Below, piece by piece: positions 16,557 to 24,649 of a stretch of DNA of 36,639 nucleotides. Numbering within the stretch: the first letter of the stretch is position 1; every line of letters starts with the position of its first letter. The stretch covers positions 1-36,639 of the forward strand of contig JAGXIO010000248.1 in the NCBI GenBank assembly GCA_024635555.1. The letters run 5' to 3'. The position numbers and the translations under genes were made by a program. The stretch comes from Saccharicrinis sp. (GTDB lineage Bacteria; Bacteroidota; Bacteroidia; Bacteroidales; Marinilabiliaceae). The notes under the pieces are model-generated. The model saw only the letters and a list, made by a program, of their open reading frames with translations. It did no database searches and was not told where the DNA came from.

Positions 16557-18893
16557 TTAAAATTTAAATCTCCAACTGATAGAGGGCAATATGGGAAATA
16601 GTGAAACCTGCGCTGCTTGCACATCCAAATCATACCTACTGCTTCCCTGAAAAACCTTAAAATACAAAAAGTAAGGATTGGGTCGATTATACAAGTTCAC
16701 CAATGAGAAATTGAGAACCGACTCAGCAAAGAAATCACTTTTTAAATGATAGTTTACCGATAAGTCCAACCGATGGTAAGGAGGCATTCTGAAATTGTTA
16801 TAACCATCATAATCATTCATTACCGTGCCCATTAACCACATGCGTCCAGAAGGCAGCGTCATATTATTACCAGTAGCATAGACAAAGAAGGCAGACAAAT
16901 CCCATCTCTCATTGATTTTCCATTGCGTTGTAACGGAAAGATCGTGGGTTCGATCAAATTTATCAGAATACCATTCTCCTTCATATATTTCAGGAAACGA
17001 ACGTTCAGATCGCATCAAAGTGTAATTAAGCTCACCCCTAATCGTTCCAAGTTCTTTTCGTGCTGTAATTTCCAAGCCAAAAACTCTTCCTTTTCCAATG
17101 AAAAAATGGTTCTCAAAACTCTTCTCATCTCCTTCTAAGTTTATATTAAAAACAGACTGATGAAATAAATATTTGGCAAATAGTTCTGATGAAAAAGAAA
17201 ATCCTTCCAGTTGCTTATAATAGCCCAAAGAAAACTGATGTCCTGTTTGAGGTTTTAAATGAGGAGTTGCCATCATCCACATATCATTGGGTAAGGGCAT
17301 GGAGCTTATACTGGCTACATGAATCATCTGAACATTTCGAGACCATGCCAACTTCATTTGGTCTTTAGCTCCCATGCGATATTGCATAGAAATAGAAGGC
17401 GAGAAGTGAAAATCTGCTAAAGATGAATCTCCTTTTTTAATAAGTGTGCTAGATTCATTGCTTCCAACAAAGTCATAGGGCCCCAAAGTTTTATAAAAAT
17501 GAGTACGCAATCCCCCGTATAAAACCAATTTCTCAGTTAACCTATAACTATCTTCAAGAAACAATTCTGCTTGGGCATTTTCAAATTTATTGTAGAAGGT
17601 GGAAGTATCCGATTCCATAATCAAAAACATATCTTGCGGAAGTGTAGAATATCTACTAATTTTTGATCCTACAGACCATGAATGACGATTATTCTCACCT
17701 GAAAGCTGAATTCCTGTATAGAGCTTTCGGTGATTACTATTAAATCCGATATCATTATCAATGATCATTCCTGAAAACCCTGCCCATGCTTGTGTGTATC
17801 CCACTTCGCACATTAATTTCACACGCTTAGTTATACTTTGATTCCAAACGAAGGAGACCACACCATTTCCAAAATCAGTTTCCGTAAAATAATTAATCTT
17901 TTGATTTTTCATTTTGAAGAAGTCTTTTCCTTGATACCAGTTTAGGGCAAAAGAAGTAGTTGCTTTGGGTTGGTAAACTAAACGCCCGTTAAAATCATAA
18001 AAATAATAACTGTTACTTTTGAAAAAATCATCTTCAGCCGATAAAAACAATGAGGTTATGGGTTTATAGAGCTCTAAGAAACTCCGACGAAGTCCCATCA
18101 CTATACCCCATTTTCCATCCTGCGATTTTTGCGTAAGTCCCAAACTAGTAGCCACATTTCCTATTGAACCAGAAAATCCTGAAGGAACAATGGTTGGCTC
18201 CGTTGAAGAGACAGATATAACTGAAGATAAGCGGCTCCCTAAAGATGCGGGAGCATGGCCTTTAAAAAGATCTACCGAATGTGTAGTGAATGGATTAAAG
18301 ATTGAATAAATCCCCATTAAATGAACGGGATTCATCAACTCCATTCCATCCAAAAGAATCAGGTTTTGACCGGGTGATCCGCCACGTACAAAAATATCGC
18401 CCACTCCTTCGCTCACAGTTTGCACACCTGCCATGGTTTGAAGAGAACGCACAACATCCGGCTGCCCTAAAAATGAGGGAAGTTGAATTATATCCAAGCT
18501 AGAAAGCTTGCCCCGTCCTGGCATCATGTCTTTTGAAAGGTTACCAGATATACCTTTTATTATCACCTCATTAGTCATCACTCCCTTTTCTTTCAATGAT
18601 AAGGAGATAAACGCACGGGTAGAGTCACTAACATAGATAACCCGAGAAGAATAGGCTAAGTGATTAATTTCTAAAAGAACATTCTCAAGAATACCACAAA
18701 TTTTAAACGCTCCTTTATCATTTGTCACTGTCCCACGATCACTCAATGGACAATATATGTGCACATCGGAAATGGGGAAACCAGTTTCTTCATCCAATAT
18801 TTCACCTTCAATGCATCTATTCTGAGCCAGACCATTAAAACAGAATGATTCAATCAGCAAACCCAACAGCAAATAGAAAATCCCATTTCGCAT
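16557..18893 (-). CDS. TonB-dependent receptor (DUF4249 partner)
   Basis: An outer-membrane receptor of 778 residues. From MRNGIFYLLLGLLIESF there is a signal peptide to about residue 24 (NGLAQ), then a carboxypeptidase-like domain (about 25-105: CIEGEILDEETGFPISDVHIY). The plug (about 125-240) contains DIFVRGGSPGQNLILLDGMEL, and the barrel ends ISWRFKF. Plugs of this type with 'RGGSPGQNLILLDG' belong to the group usually followed by DUF4249 proteins; the substrate is unknown. A longer frame starts at 18944, but it would run through the hairpin at 18921-18950. The gene overlaps nothing and is followed at 4 nt by its DUF4249 partner. A terminator-like hairpin ends 28 nt before the start codon. 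Confidence 0.92.
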   Translation of the reverse strand: MRNGIFYLLLGLLIESFCFNGLAQNRCIEGEILDEETGFPISDVHIYCPLSDRGTVTNDKGAFKICGILENVLLEINHLAYSSRVIYVSDSTRAFISLSLKEKGVMTNEVIIKGISGNLSKDMMPGRGKLSSLDIIQLPSFLGQPDVVRSLQTMAGVQTVSEGVGDIFVRGGSPGQNLILLDGMELMNPVHLMGIYSIFNPFTTHSVDLFKGHAPASLGSRLSSVISVSSTEPTIVPSGFSGSIGNVATSLGLTQKSQDGKWGIVMGLRRSFLELYKPITSLFLSAEDDFFKSNSYYFYDFNGRLVYQPKATTSFALNWYQGKDFFKMKNQKINYFTETDFGNGVVSFVWNQSITKRVKLMCEVGYTQAWAGFSGMIIDNDIGFNSNHRKLYTGIQLSGENNRHSWSVGSKISRYSTLPQDMFLIMESDTSTFYNKFENAQAELFLEDSYRLTEKLVLYGGLRTHFYKTLGPYDFVGSNESSTLIKKGDSSLADFHFSPSISMQYRMGAKDQMKLAWSRNVQMIHVASISSMPLPNDMWMMATPHLKPQTGHQFSLGYYKQLEGFSFSSELFAKYLFHQSVFNINLEGDEKSFENHFFIGKGRVFGLEITARKELGTIRGELNYTLMRSERSFPEIYEGEWYSDKFDRTHDLSVTTQWKINERWDLSAFFVYATGNNMTLPSGRMWLMGTVMNDYDGYNNFRMPPYHRLDLSVNYHLKSDFFAESVLNFSLVNLYNRPNPYFLYFKVFQGSSRYDLDVQAAQVSLFPILPSISWRFKF

Positions 18894-18920
18894 ACTGGTA
18901 AATTCATCAGTTAAATTATA

Positions 18921-18950
18921 AAAAAATGGAGGTTGCATTTGCAACCTCCA
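18921..18950 (-). terminator. terminator-like hairpin between the lipoprotein and receptor genes
   Basis: TGGAGGTTGC (18927-18936) and GCAACCTCCA (18941-18950) form a perfect 10-bp stem with a 4-nt loop. Read on the minus strand it is followed by a run of T residues (TTTTTTATAA). It lies 48 nt past the lipoprotein stop and 28 nt before the receptor start, so it can end the first transcript or act as an attenuator for the second. Confidence 0.8.
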
Positions 18951-18998
18951 AGCTGTATCTCATTGTTCAATAAGTAAGTTCAAGTTTACATCTTAAGC

Positions 18999-20219
18999 TT
19001 ACTCTTCCTCAACATCCATTATCTCACTAAGCATAGTCAAATACTCGGCAAATCCATCTTCTAAAAAACTTTCGTTCATATAAGAACCATCTGCAAACAG
19101 CATTCGCATATAAGGTTTCCAATAAATTTCGTCATAATCGTCATATGAATCTGCATAAAACTGACTCTTTGCTATCACCTTATTGTTGTCATTATAGCGA
19201 AGATATATTTTTACATTATTGTCTAATGCTTTAGCCATTGCTTTGGCTTCTGCTTCTGTTAAACTTTCCTCACTGTCTTCATCGATATTAGGAATCTGCT
19301 GAGCCAAATCTTTCCAATTGGCAAAACCGTGAAATTTAAAATTCCCCAAAGCAATCCATATGTTTGAACTTTCAAGCACATCTTGTTCCATCATAGCGTC
19401 TTCCATATCCGTTTCGAATGTATCCTCAAACTTCTCAAGGTCAAAATCCCCTTTACTATCAAAATGAGCAGAAAGAATATTCGCATTAGAAAACTTGTAT
19501 GAATAATCCAATGCAACTGAAGATGCACTTCTACTTGCTTTGAAACTCATTGCATATTCTTCCATAGTAATGGATTGCTCTAAAGATGTTGGTATGTCCT
19601 CTTTATCGTAGGATGCTGAGAATGCAATGGTCATCAAAGATTTTCCATCTGCAGTAAGAGAAACCTTTGCTGATGTCAGTAAATCAGAAAATTCAGGAGT
19701 AAACTCAGGATTTGAAGTACCTTGTGCTTTAAAGTCAGAAACTAGGATTACAATGTCCCCATTTTCCTCGGAGCTAAACATATATTTTAATTCAGAAGAA
19801 CTGGATTTTTTATCCCATTCATCAGTTTCTTCATTATAAGTATAAATACCTGTTTGCTCTTTATACCAATCGTTGAATGAAAATGCGTTATCTTCAAAAC
19901 TAGATACGAACACAGCTTTAGCTCCACTTTTTAATGCAACAGCAGATTTTAGCGTATTCTCAATAGCAGAATAAGGTTCATTGGAATCCTCCATCAGATC
20001 CATAAACTCTTCCATAACAGCCATTGCTGTTAGGTTTTGCATACCATCTAACTTCGCAGCAACGTCCGTCGCATCATTTTGCATAGCAATCTTATGATCA
20101 CCAGGGGTTCCTTTACTGAAGCTCTCTCCAGAATTTTCATCCTTTTTGCATGATCCCAATATGATAACTACCATCACCATAAGGAATAAACTTGTTTTTT
20201 TCATAACGCTCTTTTTCAT
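18999..20219 (-). CDS. acidic lipoprotein of unknown function
   Basis: A 406-residue lipoprotein that I cannot assign. Start at 20219 gives MKKSVMKKTSLFLMVMVVII with lipobox LGSC at Cys24; a second in-frame ATG at 20204 would work as well. Translation upstream of 20219 is unlikely because the -7 promoter element is at 20274-20281. The mature part is rich in Asp, Glu, Ser and Met, starts with a low-complexity linker (KKDENSGESFSKG) and ends DVEEE. It has several helical segments (AMAVMEEFMDLMEDS, AEAKAMAKALDN) and a repeated strand-like pattern. Its place before the TonB receptor/DUF4249 pair could mean a shared role, but the hairpin at 18921 separates them. The family may be restricted to near relatives. 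Confidence 0.82.
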   Translation of the reverse strand: MKKSVMKKTSLFLMVMVVIILGSCKKDENSGESFSKGTPGDHKIAMQNDATDVAAKLDGMQNLTAMAVMEEFMDLMEDSNEPYSAIENTLKSAVALKSGAKAVFVSSFEDNAFSFNDWYKEQTGIYTYNEETDEWDKKSSSSELKYMFSSEENGDIVILVSDFKAQGTSNPEFTPEFSDLLTSAKVSLTADGKSLMTIAFSASYDKEDIPTSLEQSITMEEYAMSFKASRSASSVALDYSYKFSNANILSAHFDSKGDFDLEKFEDTFETDMEDAMMEQDVLESSNIWIALGNFKFHGFANWKDLAQQIPNIDEDSEESLTEAEAKAMAKALDNNVKIYLRYNDNNKVIAKSQFYADSYDDYDEIYWKPYMRMLFADGSYMNESFLEDGFAEYLTMLSEIMDVEEE

Positions 20220-20273
20220 TTGGATTTTGTGTTTGTTTAAAATAAAGTAACTTATTAATATTTCATAAGGTGG

Positions 20274-20281
20274 CAAAATTA
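20274..20281 (-). promoter_or_regulatory. candidate -7 promoter element of the acidic lipoprotein gene
   Basis: The minus strand reads TAATTTTG, an exact TAnnTTTG match, 54 bp before the start codon at 20219. A GTTG lies 17 bp further up. It argues against the longer frame beginning at 20276. Confidence 0.45.
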
Positions 20282-20430
20282 AAATATATTTTTTTATTCA
20301 ACACTGTTTTTTTTGAATAAAAAGAGTTTTTTTGTTTAAAGGCTCCAATGCAGAATCGTATAATTATTTAACTTTTCTTTTTCATATTCAACCTTAAACC
20401 TGTCTCCCAAAACAACATTCAATTAACAAT

Positions 20431-20458
20431 AAAAACCCAACCGACTTAGCCGGTTGGG
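20431..20458 (-). terminator. intrinsic terminator of the gene at 20490
   Basis: CCCAACCG (20436-20443) and CGGTTGGG (20451-20458) form an 8-bp GC-rich stem with a 7-nt loop. On the minus strand it is followed by TTTTTATTG. It is 31 nt past the stop codon at 20490. Confidence 0.85.
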
Positions 20459-20489
20459 CCTCAAAATGTGTGTTTTGATAGTTAAAAAA

Positions 20490-20945
20490 TTATGCCATTT
20501 TTTGATGTATAAGCTTTCGCATAAGTGGAACTTTTATCAATTCGTCAACTGCATTTGCCGTTGATTGGTTTGCACTTTTATTAATGCACGGATAATTTAA
20601 AAACGCCTCATAAAACTTTACTTGTTCAAAGTAATTCAATTTTACTTTAGTAGGCGTAGTCAGATAGGCTTTTACCCAAAAATTAAGGGGCTGGCTTATG
20701 CAAAGTACTTGCAAACCTTTGATTTTATAAAAATAGTCTATCGCTATTTCGTCGCTCAACCTATGATTGGTTAAACTATGGATATTTTGTAATATCTTTT
20801 CCTTCTTCCGCTCATCCTGTGCAAATAATACTTTTTCAATTTTCGGGAGAGCTCTTTTTTCTGCAACCATCCGAATGATTTGTTTATACTTACAAAGCAA
20901 AACACTTATCAATGTAATTGCGAAAGCTATTAATATATAGGTCAT
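20490..20945 (-). CDS. small membrane-anchored protein of unknown function
   Basis: A 151-residue protein with one N-terminal membrane helix (TYILIAFAITLISVLLCKY) and a cytoplasmic, basic, mostly helical domain. The helix is followed by KQIIRMVAEKRALPKIEKVLF, so the domain most likely faces the cytoplasm by the positive-inside rule. No known domain, catalytic motif or cysteine cluster is recognised. The gene has its own terminator (20431-20458) and 171 nt of AT-rich sequence upstream, so it appears monocistronic. Probably real: length, composition and a clean terminator support it. Confidence 0.7.
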   Translation of the reverse strand: MTYILIAFAITLISVLLCKYKQIIRMVAEKRALPKIEKVLFAQDERKKEKILQNIHSLTNHRLSDEIAIDYFYKIKGLQVLCISQPLNFWVKAYLTTPTKVKLNYFEQVKFYEAFLNYPCINKSANQSTANAVDELIKVPLMRKLIHQKMA

Positions 20946-21116
20946 CCTCTTTAGTTTTGTTAAATTATTTAGGGTAAAAGCCCTTGTATCATCAATTGTT
21001 TTGTTTTACCTATTTGAGGATAAAATGTTACGATTAATTGACGAATATTACTTAAAACTAAACTAAAGATGTAAAAGTTACACTGAACCTCTTTAAGCTA
21101 GGAACAAATGTTTGAA

Positions 21117-22127
21117 TTAAATAGAAGCTTGGAGGAGTGCAGGTAAGCGCAGCACTATATCTGCCTGTTTTACTGCTACATACCTATGGTTCAGATGCCG
21201 AGCAAGATACTCCTGTTCGGTTTGTCCAGGCGTTGGTATGAGAATTACCTTGGCTTTAAAATGTTCTAAATCCATGAGGGAGCTGTATCCCGAGCGGCAG
21301 ATAATGGTAGTTGCTTTATGCAAAACGCCACTCAGTTCCCAGGTGCTCAAATGCGACACCGTGCTCACTTTACCTTCTGTGGTGTACTTGATTTTCTCGG
21401 AGGGTTTTCCTTGTACAATCAAAATTGGTATTTGGGTAGCCGAAAGCACCTCCCTCAACTCTCTCTCCAAATGGCTGCGCAAAGGTTCAGGACCCGATAA
21501 AACAACGACTACCTCATACATGGAGTCAACTACTGCTGCTCTCACAAGGTCGAACCTACTGAGAGGGCCAATAAAAACAGTGTTGTACGGAGCTTTGTAT
21601 TTATGACTTAGGTCGCCACTTAAAGAATTTTGCTTGTCGGCATAATCGGGTATCCAACACTCATCAAATTTTGTTGAGATAGTTTTTATGAGTAGATGAA
21701 CCGGATATTCCAATACTTTTATGGGTTTGGGTAGTTTCACCATTAATTGATGTGTCACCAAAACCGATTTTATTTTTTTATTCCGCAGCCCATATCGGTT
21801 GTCGGAGATAACAACATCTATGTCGGCTGTCTTTAGCAAACGCTTTAGCAAATAATGCTCACGGATGGCGGAGTACATTATTTTTGGCACGAGCCCCAAG
21901 ATGTTCCAAAGCATTTTATGGTGGCCCAGCTTTACTTTAATATCTTGGATGTGCAAGGTTTGCAGCTCCGGAAATTCCTTGGAGAGAAGCATGAGTGCGT
22001 CTCCATCTCCACCCAAAATAACGTGATGACCTTGTTGCAGCAAATCATAAACCACCGGAATCATCCTACTGGCATGTCCTAAGCCCCAATTTAAAGGGCA
22101 AACCAAATATGTAAGTGGTGTTTTCAA
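21117..22127 (-). CDS. MurG-like GT-B glycosyltransferase
   Basis: A 336-residue glycosyltransferase of the GT28/MurG-like kind. The N-terminal Rossmann domain opens with VCPLNWGLGHASRMIPVV, the glycine-histidine loop typical of these enzymes. VVISDNRYGLR follows at about 105-115, and the C-terminal donor domain has VLSGPEP, CRSGYSSLMDL and IPTPGQTEQEYLA, the nucleotide-sugar site. No membrane helix is present; such enzymes act at the inner face of the inner membrane on lipid acceptors. Donor and acceptor are unknown. It is not part of an obvious polysaccharide cluster: neighbours are an unknown membrane protein and, across a palindrome-rich gap, a radical SAM protein. Confidence 0.85.
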   Translation of the reverse strand: MKTPLTYLVCPLNWGLGHASRMIPVVYDLLQQGHHVILGGDGDALMLLSKEFPELQTLHIQDIKVKLGHHKMLWNILGLVPKIMYSAIREHYLLKRLLKTADIDVVISDNRYGLRNKKIKSVLVTHQLMVKLPKPIKVLEYPVHLLIKTISTKFDECWIPDYADKQNSLSGDLSHKYKAPYNTVFIGPLSRFDLVRAAVVDSMYEVVVVLSGPEPLRSHLERELREVLSATQIPILIVQGKPSEKIKYTTEGKVSTVSHLSTWELSGVLHKATTIICRSGYSSLMDLEHFKAKVILIPTPGQTEQEYLARHLNHRYVAVKQADIVLRLPALLQASI

Positions 22128-22150
22128 TAAGTATTTTTAGATATAAGTTT

Positions 22151-22231
22151 CGGTTACCCGCCTGCGTCGGGCAGGAAACCGATTCACGCTGCGCAATGTG
22201 ATTTATTATAATTAACATCGGGCTTTAGCCC
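22151..22231. repeat. two palindromic elements between the glycosyltransferase and radical SAM genes
   Basis: First, CGCCTGC...GGCAGG inside flanking arms CGGTT and AACCG (22151-22182) makes a nested hairpin. Second, GGGCTTTAGCCC (22220-22231) is a perfect 12-bp palindrome. On the minus strand the second lies 19 nt past the radical SAM stop codon and is followed by an AT-rich stretch, so it may help end that transcript. The first resembles the palindrome at 34354-34374. Confidence 0.55.
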
Positions 22232-22249
22232 AACTTATCACTTCATCAA

Positions 22250-23029
22250 TTAACCCGATACTTGTGTGGGAAAGCCCATCTCCTCAACCTTTTGGGCGAT
22301 TTGCTTAAGCACTTGCAACGGAACTTTAACCAGTCCTTCCACCGGAGTGTCACGCTCAATGGTGTAAATCATCACGCTCTTGGGGCCAATTTCTTTTAAT
22401 AGTTTAAGCCATGCTGCCACATCTTCGTTGGTGGTGTTGTCCACTTCCTTGCCATTGTATAAACCGCGCACAAACATGGTTTGAATAATTAGCTGCCCTT
22501 CAAATTTACGCAGGTTATCCACCAAACCAGCTAAAGTAAAAGCACCCTGTGGCCTATCCAGCAAACGAATGGTTTCTTCCAAGCCCGAATCCAGTTTCAG
22601 GATATTGTCATCCACTTTTTTTAGTGCTTCAAAAACCAATTGTTTGTGTGTCATGGTGGCATTTGAAAGCACTGCTATGCGAGCATCCGGAAAATACTTA
22701 TTTCGCAAAGCGATAGTATCGTCAATTATAACCGCAAAATCCTTATGGATGGTTGGCTCCCCGTTCCCGGCAAAGGTAATTACATTGGGTGCCTTGCTTT
22801 TGAGTTGCATGTCCATTAAAACCTCTTCGAGTTCGCGGCTCACTTCTTCGCGTTTAGGCATTTGAGGTATGGCCGTGGCATGGTCGCCGTTAAAACCACA
22901 TTCGCAATAAATGCAATCGTAAGTACATATTTTTTTGTTGATGGGCAGCAAGTTAACACCCAACGAAACACCCAGTCGGCGACTATGCACCGGACCAAAA
23001 ATTATTTTATCGAAAAGAAAAGTTGACAT
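22250..23029 (-). CDS. radical SAM protein, COG0731/TYW1-like
   Basis: A 259-residue radical SAM enzyme. After IIFGPVHSRRLGVSLGVNLL it has the cluster motif CTYDCIYC (Cys35, Cys39, Cys42), a CxxxCxxC ligand set for a [4Fe-4S] cluster that cleaves S-adenosylmethionine. TFAGNGEPTIHKDF is the GGE-like motif. The order GP-V-SRRLG-SLGV-L-P directly before the cysteines is that of COG0731, which includes relatives of the wyosine enzyme TYW1. Bacteria lack wyosine, so the substrate here is unknown. The open frame extends to 23344, but MSTFLFDK at 23029 is the family start and has a -7 element 21 bp upstream. Confidence 0.88.
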   Translation of the reverse strand: MSTFLFDKIIFGPVHSRRLGVSLGVNLLPINKKICTYDCIYCECGFNGDHATAIPQMPKREEVSRELEEVLMDMQLKSKAPNVITFAGNGEPTIHKDFAVIIDDTIALRNKYFPDARIAVLSNATMTHKQLVFEALKKVDDNILKLDSGLEETIRLLDRPQGAFTLAGLVDNLRKFEGQLIIQTMFVRGLYNGKEVDNTTNEDVAAWLKLLKEIGPKSVMIYTIERDTPVEGLVKVPLQVLKQIAQKVEEMGFPTQVSG

Positions 23030-23049
23030 GCGCAGATTTATTGAAAACA

Positions 23050-23057
23050 CAAAGGTA
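23050..23057 (-). promoter_or_regulatory. candidate -7 promoter element of the radical SAM gene
   Basis: The minus strand reads TACCTTTG, an exact TAnnTTTG match, 21 bp before the start codon at 23029. No clear -33 element. It supports the short start over the longer open frame. Confidence 0.4.
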
Positions 23058-23174
23058 CTGGAAAACTTAAAAGACACACATTTTACTGGGAAATTCTTGC
23101 AAAGCATTGTCAATCTAACCAAACCAAAATGATTATTAATCGTTGACTTTGTAAAGAGTAAAACAATGTTGATT

Positions 23175-23378
23175 ATGAACCTACAGACAAAAAAACTGGA
23201 ATTGGTACAGATGATTTTAAATACAGACTGTCCGTTGTTACTTGATAAAGTAAGGGACTTTGTTCGCAAAACAGAGGAAACTATAAGAACAATAACTATC
23301 AATGTAAAAGAAATCGTTCTTCTAAAAACATCTCCCCAAAACATTACAAATCAGGCACCTAAAACAATTTCGTTTTAA
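23175..23378 (+). CDS. orphan antitoxin-like small protein, possibly decayed
   Basis: The first 30 or so residues (MNLQTKKLELVQMILNTDC, then PLLLDKVRDFVRK) match the N-terminal helix pattern seen in many small Bacteroidota antitoxins that precede RelE/ParE-type toxins. The remainder (from about residue 33, ETIRTITINVKEIVLL) does not fit the usual acidic C-terminus and looks like a frame change or random sequence. No toxin gene follows: the next gene, holB, starts 98 bp on. An in-frame ATG exists 9 bases earlier at 23166. Best read as a remnant of a toxin-antitoxin pair; it may still be translated. Confidence 0.45.
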   Translation: MNLQTKKLELVQMILNTDCPLLLDKVRDFVRKTEETIRTITINVKEIVLLKTSPQNITNQAPKTISF

Positions 23379-23438
23379 TTCTTTTATCTTGATACTTTGT
23401 ACTCGATACGCTATCCTTAAAATCTTTAGCGATTTTAT

Positions 23439-23446
23439 TATCTTTG
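23439..23446 (+). promoter_or_regulatory. candidate -7 promoter element of the holB-ricT-gldH unit
   Basis: TATCTTTG, an exact TAnnTTTG match, 29 bp before the holB ATG. No TTTG is found at -33. Confidence 0.45.
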
Positions 23447-23475
23447 GCACATTACAAAATTAACGGGTTAGATAG

Positions 23476-24612
23476 ATGTTATTCAAACAAGTTGTAGGTC
23501 AAGAGGATATAAAAAAAAGATTGGTTCGCATGGTTAAAGAAAACCGGGTGAGTCATTCATTATTATTCACAGGTCCCGAGGGAAACGGGAAACTGGCTCT
23601 GGCTGTTGCTTTTGCGCAATACCTTAACTGTTTAAACCCCAGCGAAACGGACTCTTGTGGCGCATGCTCATCCTGTAAAAAATATGCTAAGCTGGTTCAT
23701 CCCGACCTTCACTTTGTATTTCCGGTTATCAAAAGCACCTCGGCAAGCGCCCCTGTAAGCGATACTTTCATTACCGAATGGCGGGCGCTTGTAAACCAGT
23801 CTCCCTATTTTGATTTGCCCACTTGGCTTTCACAAATACGTAAAGAGGGCGACAATAAACAAGGTGCTATTTTTACTGCCGAGAGTTCAGAAATTATCCG
23901 CAAGCTGAGCCTTAAAACTTTTGAGGGCAAACATAAGACGATGATTATTTGGATGCCCGAAAAAATGAACGAGGCCACAGCCAACAAGCTGCTCAAAATT
24001 CTGGAGGAACCCTCCCAAAGCACCGTTTTTATTCTGGTTTCCAATAAGCCCGATGATATGATTGGCACCATTCTTTCGCGCACGCAGCAATTAAAAATAC
24101 CTGCCCTTCCACAAACAGATATTGAGGCGTACCTCATGGATAAGTTTGGTATCTCACAGCAAGAAGCACAGGGAGCTGCCAAAGTGGCCAATGGAAACTT
24201 GATTTATGGGCAGCAACAAGTGGAGATGAGTGAAGAAAATGAGTTTTTCTTTGACCGTTTTATTACCATGATGCGCCATAGCTACGGCCGCAAAGTAACC
24301 GATTTACTCAAATGGGTAGAAGAAATGAGCCGTCATCCGCGCGAAAGACAACGTAATTTCCTAAATTACGCCATTAACATGATACGCGAAAATTATATCA
24401 TGAACTTTAAACAGGATGATATTGTTTATCTCACGCCTAAACAATTGGAGTGGTCTAAGAAATTTTCGCCCTTCATCAACGATAAAAATGCGATGACAAT
24501 AGCCGAGGATTTTTCTTTGGCTGACTCGCACATAGGACAGAACGGAAACAGTAAAGTGATTCTGTTCGATTTAGGACTCAAATTGATTATTTCAATCAAG
24601 GAGGGCAATTAA
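23476..24612 (+). CDS. holB: DNA polymerase III delta' subunit
   Basis: Part of the clamp-loader complex that places the sliding clamp on primed DNA. The 378-residue protein starts LFKQVVGQEDIKKRLVRMV, the common clamp-loader opening. It has the P-loop-like GPEGNGK (33-39), then a zinc-binding set of cysteines (Cys52, Cys61, Cys64, Cys67) in the usual place, and ANKLLKILEEPSQSTVFIL followed by SRTQQ. The last replaces the SRC arginine-finger motif of most clamp-loader subunits. The C-terminal 130 residues are helical. It leads a plus-strand unit with ricT (37-nt gap) and gldH. Confidence 0.92.
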   Translation: MLFKQVVGQEDIKKRLVRMVKENRVSHSLLFTGPEGNGKLALAVAFAQYLNCLNPSETDSCGACSSCKKYAKLVHPDLHFVFPVIKSTSASAPVSDTFITEWRALVNQSPYFDLPTWLSQIRKEGDNKQGAIFTAESSEIIRKLSLKTFEGKHKTMIIWMPEKMNEATANKLLKILEEPSQSTVFILVSNKPDDMIGTILSRTQQLKIPALPQTDIEAYLMDKFGISQQEAQGAAKVANGNLIYGQQQVEMSEENEFFFDRFITMMRHSYGRKVTDLLKWVEEMSRHPRERQRNFLNYAINMIRENYIMNFKQDDIVYLTPKQLEWSKKFSPFINDKNAMTIAEDFSLADSHIGQNGNSKVILFDLGLKLIISIKEGN

Positions 24613-24649
24613 TATATACCCAAGGCCACGGCCTTTTAAAAAAGTAGAG

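Noticed and set aside
23030-23344. 105-codon N-terminal extension of the radical SAM protein
   Set aside because: The extension has no family match, crosses a -7 promoter element and runs antisense to the antitoxin-like ORF; the family start is at 23029.
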